NCBI GenBank assembly: GCA_943789365.1 | Contig: CALSTV010000001.1 | Location: 2,356,001-2,420,000, forward strand | DNA: 64,000 nt | Direction of reading: 5' to 3' | Source of the DNA: an uncultured Flavobacteriaceae bacterium | Lineage (GTDB): Bacteria > Bacteroidota > Bacteroidia > Flavobacteriales > Flavobacteriaceae | Shown here: in pieces, positions 17,650 through 26,767 of the stretch | Numbering within the stretch: the stretch's first letter is position 1 | Layout: each line of letters begins with the position of its first letter | Made by a program: the position numbers and the translations under genes | The notes under the pieces: generated by a model | The model's database searches: none | What the model saw: only the letters and a program-made list of their open reading frames with translations | Told to the model about the DNA's origin: nothing

Positions 17650-18561
17650 TTAGTTTTGTCTTTCTAAAGCCTCAATTCTTTTGTTTTGTTCGATGATATA
17701 AAGGGTTAACTCCTCTATTTTTTTTAGTAATCGGGCATTCATATCACCAAGTTCAATTCCATTTGCTTGTACTGTTTTAGCGTTAGGAATGTCGACCAAA
17801 TGGCCTTTTTCTCTAATCTGATTTTCTACTTCTGCTAAGTTTGGGAGTTCGTAATCAGATTTAAAAACATAGTCTGGCCAGTTGGCTTTTATTTGCACTC
17901 GTATTTCTTCTGCTATGATTTTTCCTTCTACTGCAAAGTCGTAGCCAACCGGAATTGTATTGGTGTTTATGCCAAGCTGATTGGTGCTGAAATCTCCGTA
18001 AATAAGGGGGGTTCTTGTGGAGGAATTGTCAATAATAAGTTTATTACTTCCTGTTTCAAACCAGCCGGCTTGATTTCCTAAATATACATTATTTGAGCCA
18101 TCTGTACTCTCCTTTCCGCTTCCGTTTCCAATATAAACATTGTTGTTTCCATTGCTGTTGTAATAGCCTGCCTGAGCCCCTAAAAACACGTTGTTATTTC
18201 CGGTACTGTTTGATAATCCTGAACCTCGGCCAAAGAATGAATTCCAGTCACCGGTTCTGTTTTGATAACCACTTCCCCTGCCGACGAATGTGTTTGATTC
18301 ACCTGAGGTATTGTTGTAAGCAACTAAAGAACCAATAAATACATTGTATGCACCTGTTGTAGTGCGTACGCCCGTATCATCACCAAAGAAGGTGTTTTCA
18401 TCTCCGGTAGCCACTGTTCCTGTATTGTACCCAAAGAAAGCACCTCTATTAGATTGTGTTCCCGCGTTTTCGCCATAGCTGGTAATATTTTGCGTCATAT
18501 GCTGGCCTGACAAAATTCCTGAGTGTCCGATAATAAGTAAGCAAATTGCTAAATTTTTCAT
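17650..18561 (-). CDS. Secreted YadA-head-like repeat protein with tail-fibre-like C-terminus
   Basis: The 303-residue product has a signal peptide and then about eight repeats of roughly 20 residues. Their pattern resembles NNVFLGxxAGYYNxxGxxN (NTFFGDDTG, NVFIGSLVA, NTFVGRGSG, NSFFGRGSG, NVFLGAQAG, NVYIGNGSG, NVYLGNQAG), like beta-roll or YadA-head motifs. The C-terminal part has DYVFKSDYELPNLAEVENQI, then HLVDIPNAKTVQANGIELGD and a coiled-coil end (LLKKIEELTLYIIEQNKRIE). This ending is widespread in Bacteroidota surface and tail-fibre-like proteins and probably trimerises. No T9SS tail is visible. Its function is unknown; a surface fibre is the best guess. Confidence 0.7.
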   Translation of the reverse strand: MKNLAICLLIIGHSGILSGQHMTQNITSYGENAGTQSNRGAFFGYNTGTVATGDENTFFGDDTGVRTTTGAYNVFIGSLVAYNNTSGESNTFVGRGSGYQNRTGDWNSFFGRGSGLSNSTGNNNVFLGAQAGYYNSNGNNNVYIGNGSGKESTDGSNNVYLGNQAGWFETGSNKLIIDNSSTRTPLIYGDFSTNQLGINTNTIPVGYDFAVEGKIIAEEIRVQIKANWPDYVFKSDYELPNLAEVENQIREKGHLVDIPNAKTVQANGIELGDMNARLLKKIEELTLYIIEQNKRIEALERQN

Positions 18562-18664
18562 GTCTATTTTTTTTTGGTTTGTGTTTATTTGAAATCAATA
18601 CAAAACGTTCTTATGAATAGTTGATTTGACATACAAGGTACAAAATAGAAACAACAAAAGATAT

Positions 18665-18682
18665 TAAATAAACGTTTATTTA
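18665..18682. promoter_or_regulatory. Perfect 18-bp palindrome TAAATAAACGTTTATTTA
   Basis: The palindrome lies about 100 bp upstream of the minus-strand repeat-protein gene, in a 205-bp gap otherwise without visible features. The AAACGTTT core is typical of LacI-family operators. It shares the AATAAAC/GTTTATT half-sites with the site at 15767. Confidence 0.4.
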
Positions 18683-18766
18683 TGTGTTGTAACAAGTGTT
18701 TCTGGAAGGTGAAACCTATATTCTCTTCTGATTACTGAAATGAATTGCTTGCTGGAATTTGGTAGT

Positions 18767-20236
18767 TTATTTACAGATTTTGTGCAAGGTGGAAGTTCCG
18801 TAGAGTCCTTTAAAAGTAAAGAGTTCAGTTTTGTCAAAGTCGTTTAAAAACAAAGCTATGCTTTCGTCGGAAAAAAATGATTCCCTGTTTACTATTTTTG
18901 GTTTATCTATGATATCTGTATAAATACATTGTTCTTTTTTTAGCAATTCTATAACTTGTGTTTTGTCAAGATTTTTATACACTTGAATTCGATTCGGGTT
19001 GTTAACACCTGTTTCATAAAAGTATTGATTCTTTAGAAAATAATTATTTATGATATAGGTGTTTTCGGGATGGGTTATCATGTGGTTTAGTAAGATGGTA
19101 TCGTTGTAATTGGAATAGAAATGATTGGGAACAATCCCATAACTACCATTCCATATGAGAAGTGTAAAGACGCATGTTTTAAGAAAGATTGTGTTTATTT
19201 TGTAGATAGAAGTAACAGATAAAACAAGTAGATAAGGCAGCGTCGTCATAAACTCTATATTTCCGGCAATGAGCAAGGCAAAAATCAGGGTGGCTATACC
19301 TATATAAAGGTGGGTTTTTATAAATAATAAGTTATCGTTTTTGAGTTTTACTAGCAATTGACGTTTTGACAGTGTTACCATAAATTGATACAATGCATAG
19401 AAAGCGACTAGGAGGGGTATGCTATATAGAATACTTTTTTGCAGTAATAAATAGATGTTCGGGTGTATTTGGATAAAAGTTCTTATAGTACTAATGATAA
19501 GGAATAATACACCTTTTCCTGTTATTTTTGGATCGGCGGTCCCCTGTTGGAAATCATGTAAAATATAACTGAGAATACTTTCGGTCGATATTGGTTGGTG
19601 TTCGTAGAATCGTATCACTAAAATGTATACAACGGGAACTATGATAAATGAAACTGAATATAGAAGAGTTTTAGGTATGCTTCGTGATTTTATATAACTA
19701 CCTATAAGGATGCCTAGCCACCAAAGAATAGCTAATTGATGAAATAGACAGGCAATCGTTAAGAACAGTCCACTTAGAAAAAGTGGTAGGGTATTTTCAG
19801 TTTTTGAAAATTTTAGAAAATAGAAACTTCCCAACAGCGAAAAGGTACTTGGAAGAATATAGGTTTCGTTTTCTGTACCATATCTCCACAAACTGAATGA
19901 GAATGCAACAAGTAATACATACCATACGATGTCTTTCGTCTTTAGCCCTTGAAGTTTTAAAATGTCTTTTAGGATGATGAGGTTGATCACTGCGAAAATG
20001 CTATTGATTGCTTTTGAAAACTCTAAAATACGCAGCGCCGGATGTAGTGTTTCAAAAATCGTTTTAAGAACATATATAAATGGATTGTATAAAAGGTGGT
20101 GTGGAGTGAACAAGGAAAGATTGTATTTTACATAGCCCGCATAGGCATAAGCATCCATGGAAGAATTAGTAGTTGGGAAAAACAAGTATAATAAGAGTAC
20201 AAATAGAAATAGGAAATTGAAGTTTTTTGAGAACAT
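18767..20236 (-). CDS. Polytopic membrane protein, possible GT-C-type glycosyltransferase
   Basis: This 489-residue protein has about ten to twelve hydrophobic helices and a C-terminal soluble tail of about 110 residues. Just after helix 1 is SSMDAYAYAGYVKYN followed by PHHLLYNP. An acidic residue in the first periplasmic loop is where GT-C enzymes (ArnT or PMT-like) keep their catalytic Asp. It would move a sugar from a polyprenyl-phosphate donor at the periplasmic face. No partner genes are adjacent, and no family can be named with certainty. The bases are notably AT-rich compared with its neighbours. Confidence 0.45.
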   Translation of the reverse strand: MFSKNFNFLFLFVLLLYLFFPTTNSSMDAYAYAGYVKYNLSLFTPHHLLYNPFIYVLKTIFETLHPALRILEFSKAINSIFAVINLIILKDILKLQGLKTKDIVWYVLLVAFSFSLWRYGTENETYILPSTFSLLGSFYFLKFSKTENTLPLFLSGLFLTIACLFHQLAILWWLGILIGSYIKSRSIPKTLLYSVSFIIVPVVYILVIRFYEHQPISTESILSYILHDFQQGTADPKITGKGVLFLIISTIRTFIQIHPNIYLLLQKSILYSIPLLVAFYALYQFMVTLSKRQLLVKLKNDNLLFIKTHLYIGIATLIFALLIAGNIEFMTTLPYLLVLSVTSIYKINTIFLKTCVFTLLIWNGSYGIVPNHFYSNYNDTILLNHMITHPENTYIINNYFLKNQYFYETGVNNPNRIQVYKNLDKTQVIELLKKEQCIYTDIIDKPKIVNRESFFSDESIALFLNDFDKTELFTFKGLYGTSTLHKICK

Positions 20237-20605
20237 GTTTTTTAGGGTAATTTTGAATTAATAATTTTGTATGAAATAACAAAAGAACAAAAACAAACAA
20301 AAAAGAAATAATAAACAAAAGTAATATAAAATTTTTAAAACAAAGGCCAGAACACATTTTTTTGAAAAAAGATGTTAAGATTCGATACGCATGCATATAG
20401 AAATAGTTGAAAATAATTCAAGTATTTCATGTTTTTACTGTTTATATTTTAGTGATTTTGTTAAATCACAGAATTTTCTATAAATACTATTTAGAATAGT
20501 TATAAATAGTATACACAATTAATATAAAGACGGGAATTCATGGTTAGAAAAATCAAAATTTTTAAATTTGCAGTGTTTTAAAACAGATTAACTTAAATTC
20601 TAAAT
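20237..20605. other. AT-rich intergenic region upstream of nqrA
   Basis: This 369-bp gap between divergent genes is very AT-rich with long A runs. A 76-codon frame at its left side overlaps the membrane protein gene and has no support. Only the putative nqr promoter box near 20563 is recognisable. Confidence 0.6.
20563..20570 (+). promoter_or_regulatory. -7 box for the nqr operon
   Basis: TAAATTTG matches TAnnTTTG and lies 35 bp before the nqrA ATG. The -33 element is not clear. Confidence 0.5.
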
Positions 20606-21955
20606 ATGTCAGAAGACATTCGAATAAAAAAAGGCTTAACCATTAAGCTTAAGGGCAAAGCAGAAGAGACAATTTCTGCAGTTCCTCGTTCAGGAGTTTT
20701 TGCAATTCAACCCAAAGATTTTCACGGAATTACACCAAAGCTAACTGTAAAAGTTGGAGATGCTGTGTCTGTGGGAAGTGTTTTGTTTTATGCAAAATCG
20801 AACGAGCAGATTAAATTTACATCTCCTGTAAGCGGGACGGTATCAGAAATCAGAAGAGGAGCAAAACGAAGAATTTTGTCGGTAGTGATTACCGCTAATG
20901 CTTCAGATGAATTTGTAAATTTTGGAAAAGAAGATCCTGCATCGCTTTCTAAAGAACAGGTGCTTTCTAAAGTGTTAGACAGTGGTTGTTGGGCATTTGT
21001 AAATCAACGTCCGTACGACGTAATTGCAAATCCTTCAGACGAAGCAAAGGCAATTTTTATCTCTACATTCGATACGGCACCTTTAGCACCAAATTACGGC
21101 TTTGCCTTAAAAGAGCAAGAAGCTGCATTTCAAGCTGGGGTAACTGCATTGTCTAAATTGACTGCTGGAAAAGTATATCTGTCGGTAAATGACAACGCTT
21201 CTTTTTTCAACAAGATAAAAGACGCTGATTTGTTAAACGTAGCTGGGAAACACCCTGCTGGTAATGTAGGTGTTCAGATTTCGAAAGTGGCGCCAATCAA
21301 CGCAGGTGAAAAAGTGTGGACAGTGAACGCACAAGATGTAGCGATTATTGGAAATCTCTTTTTAACTGGAGAATTCAAACCAAACAGAATTCTTGCCTTG
21401 GCAGGTTCTGAAGTGTCAGCGCCACAATATTATAAGGTAACAATTGGTCAGCAATTAGATACCTTGTTAAACGGTACAATCAATACTGAAAATACCAGAG
21501 TGATATCTGGAAACGTATTGACAGGATCTAAAACAGAAGGAAAAGAAGATTTTCTCGGTTTTTATGACAATATCGTATCTGTAATTCCTGAAGGAAATAT
21601 ACATAGAATGTTAGGTTGGCTTCCTTTTGTAGGTGGTAAAATCCACAGCGCTTCTAGAACATCATTCTCATGGTTGACACCAAATAAAGAATACACATTA
21701 AACACCAATCTAAACGGTGAAGAACGTGCGTTGGTTGTGACTGGAGAAATGGAAAAGGTAATGCCTATCGATATTTTTCCAATGCAATTGCTAAAAGCAG
21801 TATTGGCAAATGATATTGAAAAAATGGAAAACTTAGGAATCTACGAAGTAGCGCCTGAAGATTTTGCATTGATTGATTATACGAGTTCTTCTAAAATAGA
21901 AGCGCAGCAAATCATCAGAAACGGTTTAGACTTAATGATAAACGAAGTAGGATAA
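20606..21955 (+). CDS. nqrA: Na+-translocating NADH:quinone reductase subunit A
   Basis: NqrA is the peripheral, quinone-associated subunit of the sodium-pumping NADH dehydrogenase. The 449-residue protein starts with the family opening IRIKKGLTIKLKGKAEE. It has KVGDAVSVGSVLFYAK and FTSPVSGTVSEIRRGAKR, an RnfC-like/barrel-sandwich region, and later TGSKTEGKEDFLGFYDN. The length is normal. Its stop overlaps the nqrB ATG by one base (TAATG), so translation is coupled. It is the first of six genes in canonical order. Confidence 0.96.
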   Translation: MSEDIRIKKGLTIKLKGKAEETISAVPRSGVFAIQPKDFHGITPKLTVKVGDAVSVGSVLFYAKSNEQIKFTSPVSGTVSEIRRGAKRRILSVVITANASDEFVNFGKEDPASLSKEQVLSKVLDSGCWAFVNQRPYDVIANPSDEAKAIFISTFDTAPLAPNYGFALKEQEAAFQAGVTALSKLTAGKVYLSVNDNASFFNKIKDADLLNVAGKHPAGNVGVQISKVAPINAGEKVWTVNAQDVAIIGNLFLTGEFKPNRILALAGSEVSAPQYYKVTIGQQLDTLLNGTINTENTRVISGNVLTGSKTEGKEDFLGFYDNIVSVIPEGNIHRMLGWLPFVGGKIHSASRTSFSWLTPNKEYTLNTNLNGEERALVVTGEMEKVMPIDIFPMQLLKAVLANDIEKMENLGIYEVAPEDFALIDYTSSSKIEAQQIIRNGLDLMINEVG

Positions 21956-23109
21956 TGAAATTTATTAGAGATACATTCGACAAGTACAAGCCTCTCTTCG
22001 ATAAAGGAGGGAAGTTAGAAAAATTTGCTCCCGGTTTTAATGCATTCGACACTTTATTGTTTGTGCCGAATCATACGACCAAACATGGGGCACATATTAG
22101 AGATGGTGTAGATTTGAAGCGTGTGATGATTACGGTTGTAATTGCCATGGTTCCTGCCTTAATTTTTGGTATGTGGAATGTTGGTTTCCAACATTTCTCT
22201 CAATTAGGTGAAGCTGGAAGCTTCTTGGATTACCTAATTTATGGTTCTGTAAAGTTCCTGCCTATGGTAGCCGTTTCGTACGGTGTTGGTCTGGGTATTG
22301 AATTTGCATTCGGGATTTTTAGAGGACATGAAATTAACGAAGGATACTTGGTGTCTGGTATGTTGATTCCCTTGATTATGCCTATCGATATGCCTTTATG
22401 GATGCTCGGTGTGTCCGTTGCTTTTGCCGTATTAATTGGTAAAGAAGCGTTTGGAGGAACTGGGATGAATATCTTAAATCCTGCTTTAGTAGCACGTGCC
22501 TTTGCTTTCTTTTCATATGCGCCAAGCATGTCTGGGGACAAAGTGTGGGTTGCCGATGCAGCAACAGTTGACGCAATTTCTGGAGAAACAATCTTAGGTT
22601 CTTTAGCAGCAGGAAATGATGCTGGATACAGTGTGCTAGAAATGTTCTTAGGGACCATTCCTGGTTCTGTTGGAGAAACTTCAGTATTGATGATCTTAAT
22701 TGGAGCAGCTTTCTTATTGTTTACTGGAATTGCAAGTTGGAGAATCATGCTTTCAGCCGTAATTGGTGGAGGTCTGATGGGACTTATTTTTAACCTAATT
22801 GGTGTGAATGCGCTGATGGACTTCCCATGGTGGCAACATCTTTTAGTAGGTGGTTTTGCTTTTGGAGTTGTGTTTATGGCTACAGATCCTGTATCTGCAG
22901 CACAAACGGATAAAGGAAAGTGGATTTATGGTTTCTTAATTGGTTTCTTAGCCATTATGATCCGTGTATTCAACGGCGCGTATCCAGAAGGAATGATGAT
23001 GGCCATCTTATTGATGAACGTTTTTGCACCTACCATCGATCACTATGTGGTAGAAGGAAATATAAAACGTCGTAAGAAACGTCAAAACACTAATATAGAA
23101 ACAGCATAA
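21955..23109 (+). CDS. nqrB: Na+-translocating NADH:quinone reductase subunit B
   Basis: NqrB is the large membrane subunit that carries covalent FMN and riboflavin and forms part of the sodium path. It has 384 residues and about ten hydrophobic helices. The flavinylation motif is SGET, placing covalent FMN on T212, with the variable position occupied by Glu rather than the Ala common in proteobacterial NqrB. Other family stretches are NILNPALVARAFAFFSY, MATDPVSAAQTDKGKW and NVFAPTIDHYVV. The covalent attachment needs an ApbE-type flavin transferase, which is not in the window. Confidence 0.96.
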   Translation: MKFIRDTFDKYKPLFDKGGKLEKFAPGFNAFDTLLFVPNHTTKHGAHIRDGVDLKRVMITVVIAMVPALIFGMWNVGFQHFSQLGEAGSFLDYLIYGSVKFLPMVAVSYGVGLGIEFAFGIFRGHEINEGYLVSGMLIPLIMPIDMPLWMLGVSVAFAVLIGKEAFGGTGMNILNPALVARAFAFFSYAPSMSGDKVWVADAATVDAISGETILGSLAAGNDAGYSVLEMFLGTIPGSVGETSVLMILIGAAFLLFTGIASWRIMLSAVIGGGLMGLIFNLIGVNALMDFPWWQHLLVGGFAFGVVFMATDPVSAAQTDKGKWIYGFLIGFLAIMIRVFNGAYPEGMMMAILLMNVFAPTIDHYVVEGNIKRRKKRQNTNIETA

Positions 23110-23112
23110 GAA

Positions 23113-23823
23113 ATGGATAAAAATAGCAACGCATATACGTTTATTTTTGCGATTATCATGGTAACTCTTATCGCGGGATTGTTGGCTTATACAGCAACAA
23201 GCTTGAAGCCGCTACAAGAGAAAAATGTAAAAGCAGAAAAAATGCAAAAGATACTATCTACGATTGGCGTAGAAGTGTCAAGAGATGAAGCAGCTGCAAG
23301 TTTTGACAAATACATCAAACAACAATTGGCTTTGAAAGAAGACGGTACGGTTGATGCTGCTGTTGATGCTTTTGCATTGAGCTTGAAAAAAGAGTTGAAA
23401 AAAGGAGATGCACAACGCTTTCCTTTATATGTAGCCGAAAAAGAAGGAAAAACATTTTATGTGATTCCATTATACGGAGCAGGTCTTTGGGATGCCATTT
23501 GGGGATATGTTGCCTTAGATGGTGATAAAAACACCATTGTGGGTGCCAATTTTGATCACAAGGGAGAAACGCCTGGATTGGGTGCTGAAATTACTACAGA
23601 TTGGTTCCAAGCGCAGTTTGCCGGGAAATCTTTATTAAAAGATGCCAATGCCGACTTTTCTACGAGCAATTTTGCCTCTGTAATCGTTGTCAAAGGAGGT
23701 GCAAAAGCTGGAGATGTACACGGAGTAGATGGAATTTCAGGTGGTACAATTACTTCAGACGGTGTCTCTGACATGTTGGAAGAAAGATTGGCTCGTTATT
23801 TACCATATTTTAAAAATAATTAA
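23113..23823 (+). CDS. nqrC: Na+-translocating NADH:quinone reductase subunit C
   Basis: NqrC carries the second covalent FMN on a periplasmic domain anchored by one N-terminal helix (about residues 9-27). In the 236-residue protein the flavinylation motif is SGGT, with FMN expected on T212. The flanking family sequences are [24 protein letters not shown] and [14 protein letters not shown]. It lies 3 bp after nqrB and 2 bp before nqrD. Confidence 0.96.
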   Translation: MDKNSNAYTFIFAIIMVTLIAGLLAYTATSLKPLQEKNVKAEKMQKILSTIGVEVSRDEAAASFDKYIKQQLALKEDGTVDAAVDAFALSLKKELKKGDAQRFPLYVAEKEGKTFYVIPLYGAGLWDAIWGYVALDGDKNTIVGANFDHKGETPGLGAEITTDWFQAQFAGKSLLKDANADFSTSNFASVIVVKGGAKAGDVHGVDGISGGTITSDGVSDMLEERLARYLPYFKNN

Positions 23824-23825
23824 TC

Positions 23826-24497
23826 ATGGCAGGAGAAAAAGAAGCATTGTTTTCAAAGAAAAATAGAGCCTTATTAACAGACCCGTTAGACGATAACAAT
23901 CCAATTTCAGTACAGGTATTAGGTATCTGTTCTGCATTGGCAATTACAGTACAATTAAAACCTGCTTTGGTAATGTCTATCGCAGTATTGTTTGTAGTCA
24001 TTGCAAGTAACGTTATTGTATCACTCATTCGTAACCTTATACCAAGTCGTATTCGTATCATCGTTCAATTGTTGATTGTTGCCTCTTTGGTAATTTTAGT
24101 AGATCAGGTGTTAAAAGCGTATGCTTATGATGTGAGTAAAGAACTTTCTGTATTTGTTGGATTGATTATTACCAACTGTATTGTAATGGGACGTTTAGAG
24201 GCATTTGCTTTGGCGAACGGACCGTGGAAATCGTTCTTAGACGGTGTTGGAAATGGCGCTGGATACGCTTTAATTTTGGTATTGGTAGCTTTCTTTAGAG
24301 AGTTGTTAGGATCAGGTAAATTGTTCGGATTTGAAGTTTTAGGACACAAAGCAAAAGACATTGCCGATTCTACAGGATTGTATGCCTTAGGTTATGAGAA
24401 TAACGGATTTATGTTATTGTCGCCAATGGCATTGATTGTAGTTGGAATCATTATATGGGTACAACGTTCAAGAAATAGAAAATTAATAGAGAACTAG
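23826..24497 (+). CDS. nqrD: Na+-translocating NADH:quinone reductase subunit D
   Basis: NqrD is a six-helix membrane subunit homologous to NqrE and RnfA/E. Together the pair hold an intramembrane iron centre. The 223-residue product includes [22 protein letters not shown] near the N-terminus and the conserved half-repeat [20 protein letters not shown], which supplies one cysteine. A 99-bp spacer containing short repeats separates it from nqrE. Confidence 0.95.
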   Translation: MAGEKEALFSKKNRALLTDPLDDNNPISVQVLGICSALAITVQLKPALVMSIAVLFVVIASNVIVSLIRNLIPSRIRIIVQLLIVASLVILVDQVLKAYAYDVSKELSVFVGLIITNCIVMGRLEAFALANGPWKSFLDGVGNGAGYALILVLVAFFRELLGSGKLFGFEVLGHKAKDIADSTGLYALGYENNGFMLLSPMALIVVGIIIWVQRSRNRKLIEN

Positions 24498-24551
24498 TAG
24501 TATGTGTAATTGTTTTAAAGTTGAATCGTTATTGATTCATTTTAGGAAACA

Positions 24552-24591
24552 AACAGTTAAACAATAATACGCTTAAACAATTAAACAAAAA
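24552..24591. repeat. Short 8-bp periodic A-rich array between nqrD and nqrE
   Basis: Five octamers in phase read AACAGTTA, AACAATAA, TACGCTTA, AACAATTA and AACAAAAA, ending just before the nqrE ATG. It is much weaker than the arrays at 3183 and 40869, and I would not stress it. Confidence 0.4.
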
Positions 24592-24596
24592 ACAAA

Positions 24597-25211
24597 ATGG
24601 ATTATATTAACATTTTTGTAAAAAGTATTTTTATCGAAAATATGGTATTTGCATATTTCTTAGGAATGTGTTCTTACTTGGCAGTATCAAAAACCGTAAA
24701 GACAGCAGTAGGTCTTGGAGCAGCAGTGATCTTTGTATTGGTGGTAACGGTTCCTGTAAACTTTTTGTTGGATACGTATTTACTAAAAGCCGGGGCTTTG
24801 TCTTGGTTAGGTGAAGAATATGCTGCAATCGATTTGAGCTTCCTTAGTTTTATCATGTTTATCGCTGTAATTGCATCGATGGTACAATTGGTAGAAATGA
24901 TTGTGGAGCGATTTGCACCAGCACTTTATGGAGCCTTGGGTATTTTCTTACCATTGATTGCAGTAAACTGTGCCATTTTAGGAGGGTCGTTATTTATGCA
25001 ACAAAAAGATTTCTTCAATGTGGGAGAATCTGCGGTATATGGTTTAGGATCTGGAATTGGATGGTTCTTGGCGATTTTAGCTATTGCAGCTATTCGTGAA
25101 AAGATAGCGTACTCAAACGTACCGGCACCTTTAAAAGGATTGGGAATTACATTTATCATAACAGGATTAATGGCCATAGGGTTTTTGAGTTTCTCAGGAA
25201 TTAAATTATAA
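24597..25211 (+). CDS. nqrE: Na+-translocating NADH:quinone reductase subunit E
   Basis: NqrE is the second six-helix Rnf-A/E-type subunit, partner of NqrD around the intramembrane iron site. The 204-residue product contains the two expected cysteine helices, [16 protein letters not shown] and [18 protein letters not shown], plus the family stretch [21 protein letters not shown]. The only unusual feature is the 99-bp gap before it. The other nqr genes are spaced 0-20 bp apart. Confidence 0.96.
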   Translation: MDYINIFVKSIFIENMVFAYFLGMCSYLAVSKTVKTAVGLGAAVIFVLVVTVPVNFLLDTYLLKAGALSWLGEEYAAIDLSFLSFIMFIAVIASMVQLVEMIVERFAPALYGALGIFLPLIAVNCAILGGSLFMQQKDFFNVGESAVYGLGSGIGWFLAILAIAAIREKIAYSNVPAPLKGLGITFIITGLMAIGFLSFSGIKL

Positions 25212-25229
25212 ACAACTAAGATTAGATAG

Positions 25230-26516
25230 ATGACTATAATAACAAGTATCGTTGTATTTTTAATACTCATTTTGATTCTTACTGCCGTGTTATTGGTGGC
25301 TAAGGCAAAATTACTTCCTTCTGGAAAAGTAAAAATCACAATAAACGGAGAGAAAACAATTGAGGTAGAAACTGGAGCCTCTTTGTTAGGAACCTTAGGA
25401 AATGAAAAAATATTTTTACCGTCTGCCTGTGGAGGTGGAGGTACCTGTATTCAGTGTGAATGTCATGTGCATTCTGGTGGAGGTGAAGCCTTGCCAACTG
25501 AAACACCACACTTTACACGTAAGGAGTTAGCAGCTGGAGCAAGACTTGGATGTCAGGTAAAGGTAAAGAACGACATGGATATTTCGATTCCTGAAGAGAT
25601 TTTTGGAATTAAGAAATGGAAAGCAAAAGTAGTTTCTAACTACAATGTAGCTTCGTTTATCAAGGAATTTGTAGTTGAAATTCCTGAAGATATGGATTAC
25701 AAAGCAGGTGGGTACATTCAAATTGAAATTCCAAAAACAGAAGTGAAGTTTACTGATATGGATATTGAGGCACATCCTCAAGATCATCCAGGAGAACCAA
25801 TGAAATTCCAAGAAGAATGGGATAAATTTGGATTGTGGCCAATGGTGATGAAAAATACGGAAACTGTGGAAAGAGCCTATTCTATGGCCTCTTACCCTGC
25901 GGAAGGAAGGAACATAATGTTGAACGTGCGTATTGCATGTCCTCCTTTTGACAGAGTCAAAGGTGGATGGATGGATGTAAATCCTGGAATTGCTTCTTCA
26001 TATATCTTTAACTGTAAACCTGGGGATGAGGTAACTATTTCTGGACCTTATGGAGAATTCTTTATCAACGATTCTGATGCAGAAATGGTATACGTAGGTG
26101 GTGGAGCTGGTATGGCACCAATGCGTTCACATTTATATGAATTGTTTCATACTATGAAAACTGGACGTAAAGTTTCGTACTGGTATGGTGGACGTTCAAA
26201 ACGTGAATTGTTCTACTTGCACTATTTTGAAGCCTTGGAGAAACAATTCCCGAATTTTAAAATGCACTTAGTATTGTCTGAGCCTTTAGAAGAAGATAAC
26301 TGGAAAGTTAAAGAGAGTGTAGATTCAGAAGGAGACGGATTTGTAGGATTTGTTCACCAAGCATTGATCGATAATTACTTGAACGATCATGAAGCACCAG
26401 AAGATATAGAATTCTATTTCTGTGGACCGCCAATGATGAACCAAGCCGTTGTAAAAATGTGTGACGACTTTGGAGTACCACCAGAAAATGTGCGTTTCGA
26501 CGACTTTGGAGGATAG
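25230..26516 (+). CDS. nqrF: Na+-translocating NADH:quinone reductase subunit F
   Basis: NqrF is the electron entry subunit. It oxidises NADH and passes electrons through FAD to a 2Fe-2S centre. The 428-residue protein has one N-terminal helix (about residues 4-24). A plant-type ferredoxin domain follows, with cluster cysteines C67, C73, C76 and C108. The FAD/NAD reductase module has the FAD motif RAYSMASYP, the nucleotide motif [15 protein letters not shown] and the C-terminal [12 protein letters not shown]. The product ends FDDFGG. A strong terminator follows. Confidence 0.97.
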   Translation: MTIITSIVVFLILILILTAVLLVAKAKLLPSGKVKITINGEKTIEVETGASLLGTLGNEKIFLPSACGGGGTCIQCECHVHSGGGEALPTETPHFTRKELAAGARLGCQVKVKNDMDISIPEEIFGIKKWKAKVVSNYNVASFIKEFVVEIPEDMDYKAGGYIQIEIPKTEVKFTDMDIEAHPQDHPGEPMKFQEEWDKFGLWPMVMKNTETVERAYSMASYPAEGRNIMLNVRIACPPFDRVKGGWMDVNPGIASSYIFNCKPGDEVTISGPYGEFFINDSDAEMVYVGGGAGMAPMRSHLYELFHTMKTGRKVSYWYGGRSKRELFYLHYFEALEKQFPNFKMHLVLSEPLEEDNWKVKESVDSEGDGFVGFVHQALIDNYLNDHEAPEDIEFYFCGPPMMNQAVVKMCDDFGVPPENVRFDDFGG

Positions 26517-26540
26517 TACTTAATTGATAAACTATAAACT

Positions 26541-26571
26541 CGGACTTGTGAAAGCAAGTCCGATTTTTTTT
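26541..26571 (+). terminator. Terminator of the nqr operon
   Basis: An 8-bp stem CGGACTTG/CAAGTCCG (26541-26548 with 26555-26562) and a 6-nt loop are followed by eight T residues. Confidence 0.9.
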
Positions 26572-26664
26572 GTCTACAATATCATACTAGCTTCTTAAGA
26601 AATCCTGAGATAAAAAATAGATTCATAAGGTTCAGTGATTAAAAGTGTGAAAAAATGGATAGAA

Positions 26665-26745
26665 AATCGGAAAAAAACCGATTATATGGTTGCTGTCATG
26701 TATAAAAATGTTATATTTGTAGTAGATAATCGGGAAAAAACCGAT
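26665..26745 (+). promoter_or_regulatory. abiE promoter flanked by two matching inverted-repeat operators
   Basis: Operator 1 is AATCGG-N7-CCGATT (26665-26683). Operator 2 is ATCGG-N7-CCGAT (26729-26745). Both have A-rich 7-bp spacers. Their centres are 63 bp apart, close to six helical turns. Between them is a very good Bacteroidota promoter: TTG at 26690-26692, a 19-bp spacer, and TATATTTG at 26712-26719. This fits negative autoregulation by the AbiEi antitoxin, which in studied systems binds inverted repeats upstream of its operon. Confidence 0.75.
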
Positions 26746-26767
26746 AATCATATGAAAATATTACATT

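Noticed and set aside
17499-17696. Plus-strand frame of 65 codons between the plug and repeat-protein genes
   Set aside because: It overlaps two minus-strand coding signals and has no family pattern or promoter.
17650-18561. Prophage tail region
   Set aside because: The C-terminus resembles tail fibres, but no other phage gene (terminase, capsid, integrase) is nearby.
20166-20396. 76-codon minus-strand frame upstream of the membrane protein
   Set aside because: It overlaps the true start of the membrane protein gene in another frame and consists of AT-rich, Phe/Leu-rich random-looking sequence.
22239-22748. 169-codon antisense frame inside nqrB
   Set aside because: It lies wholly within a well-identified gene on the other strand. 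Its composition is the complement of membrane-helix codons.
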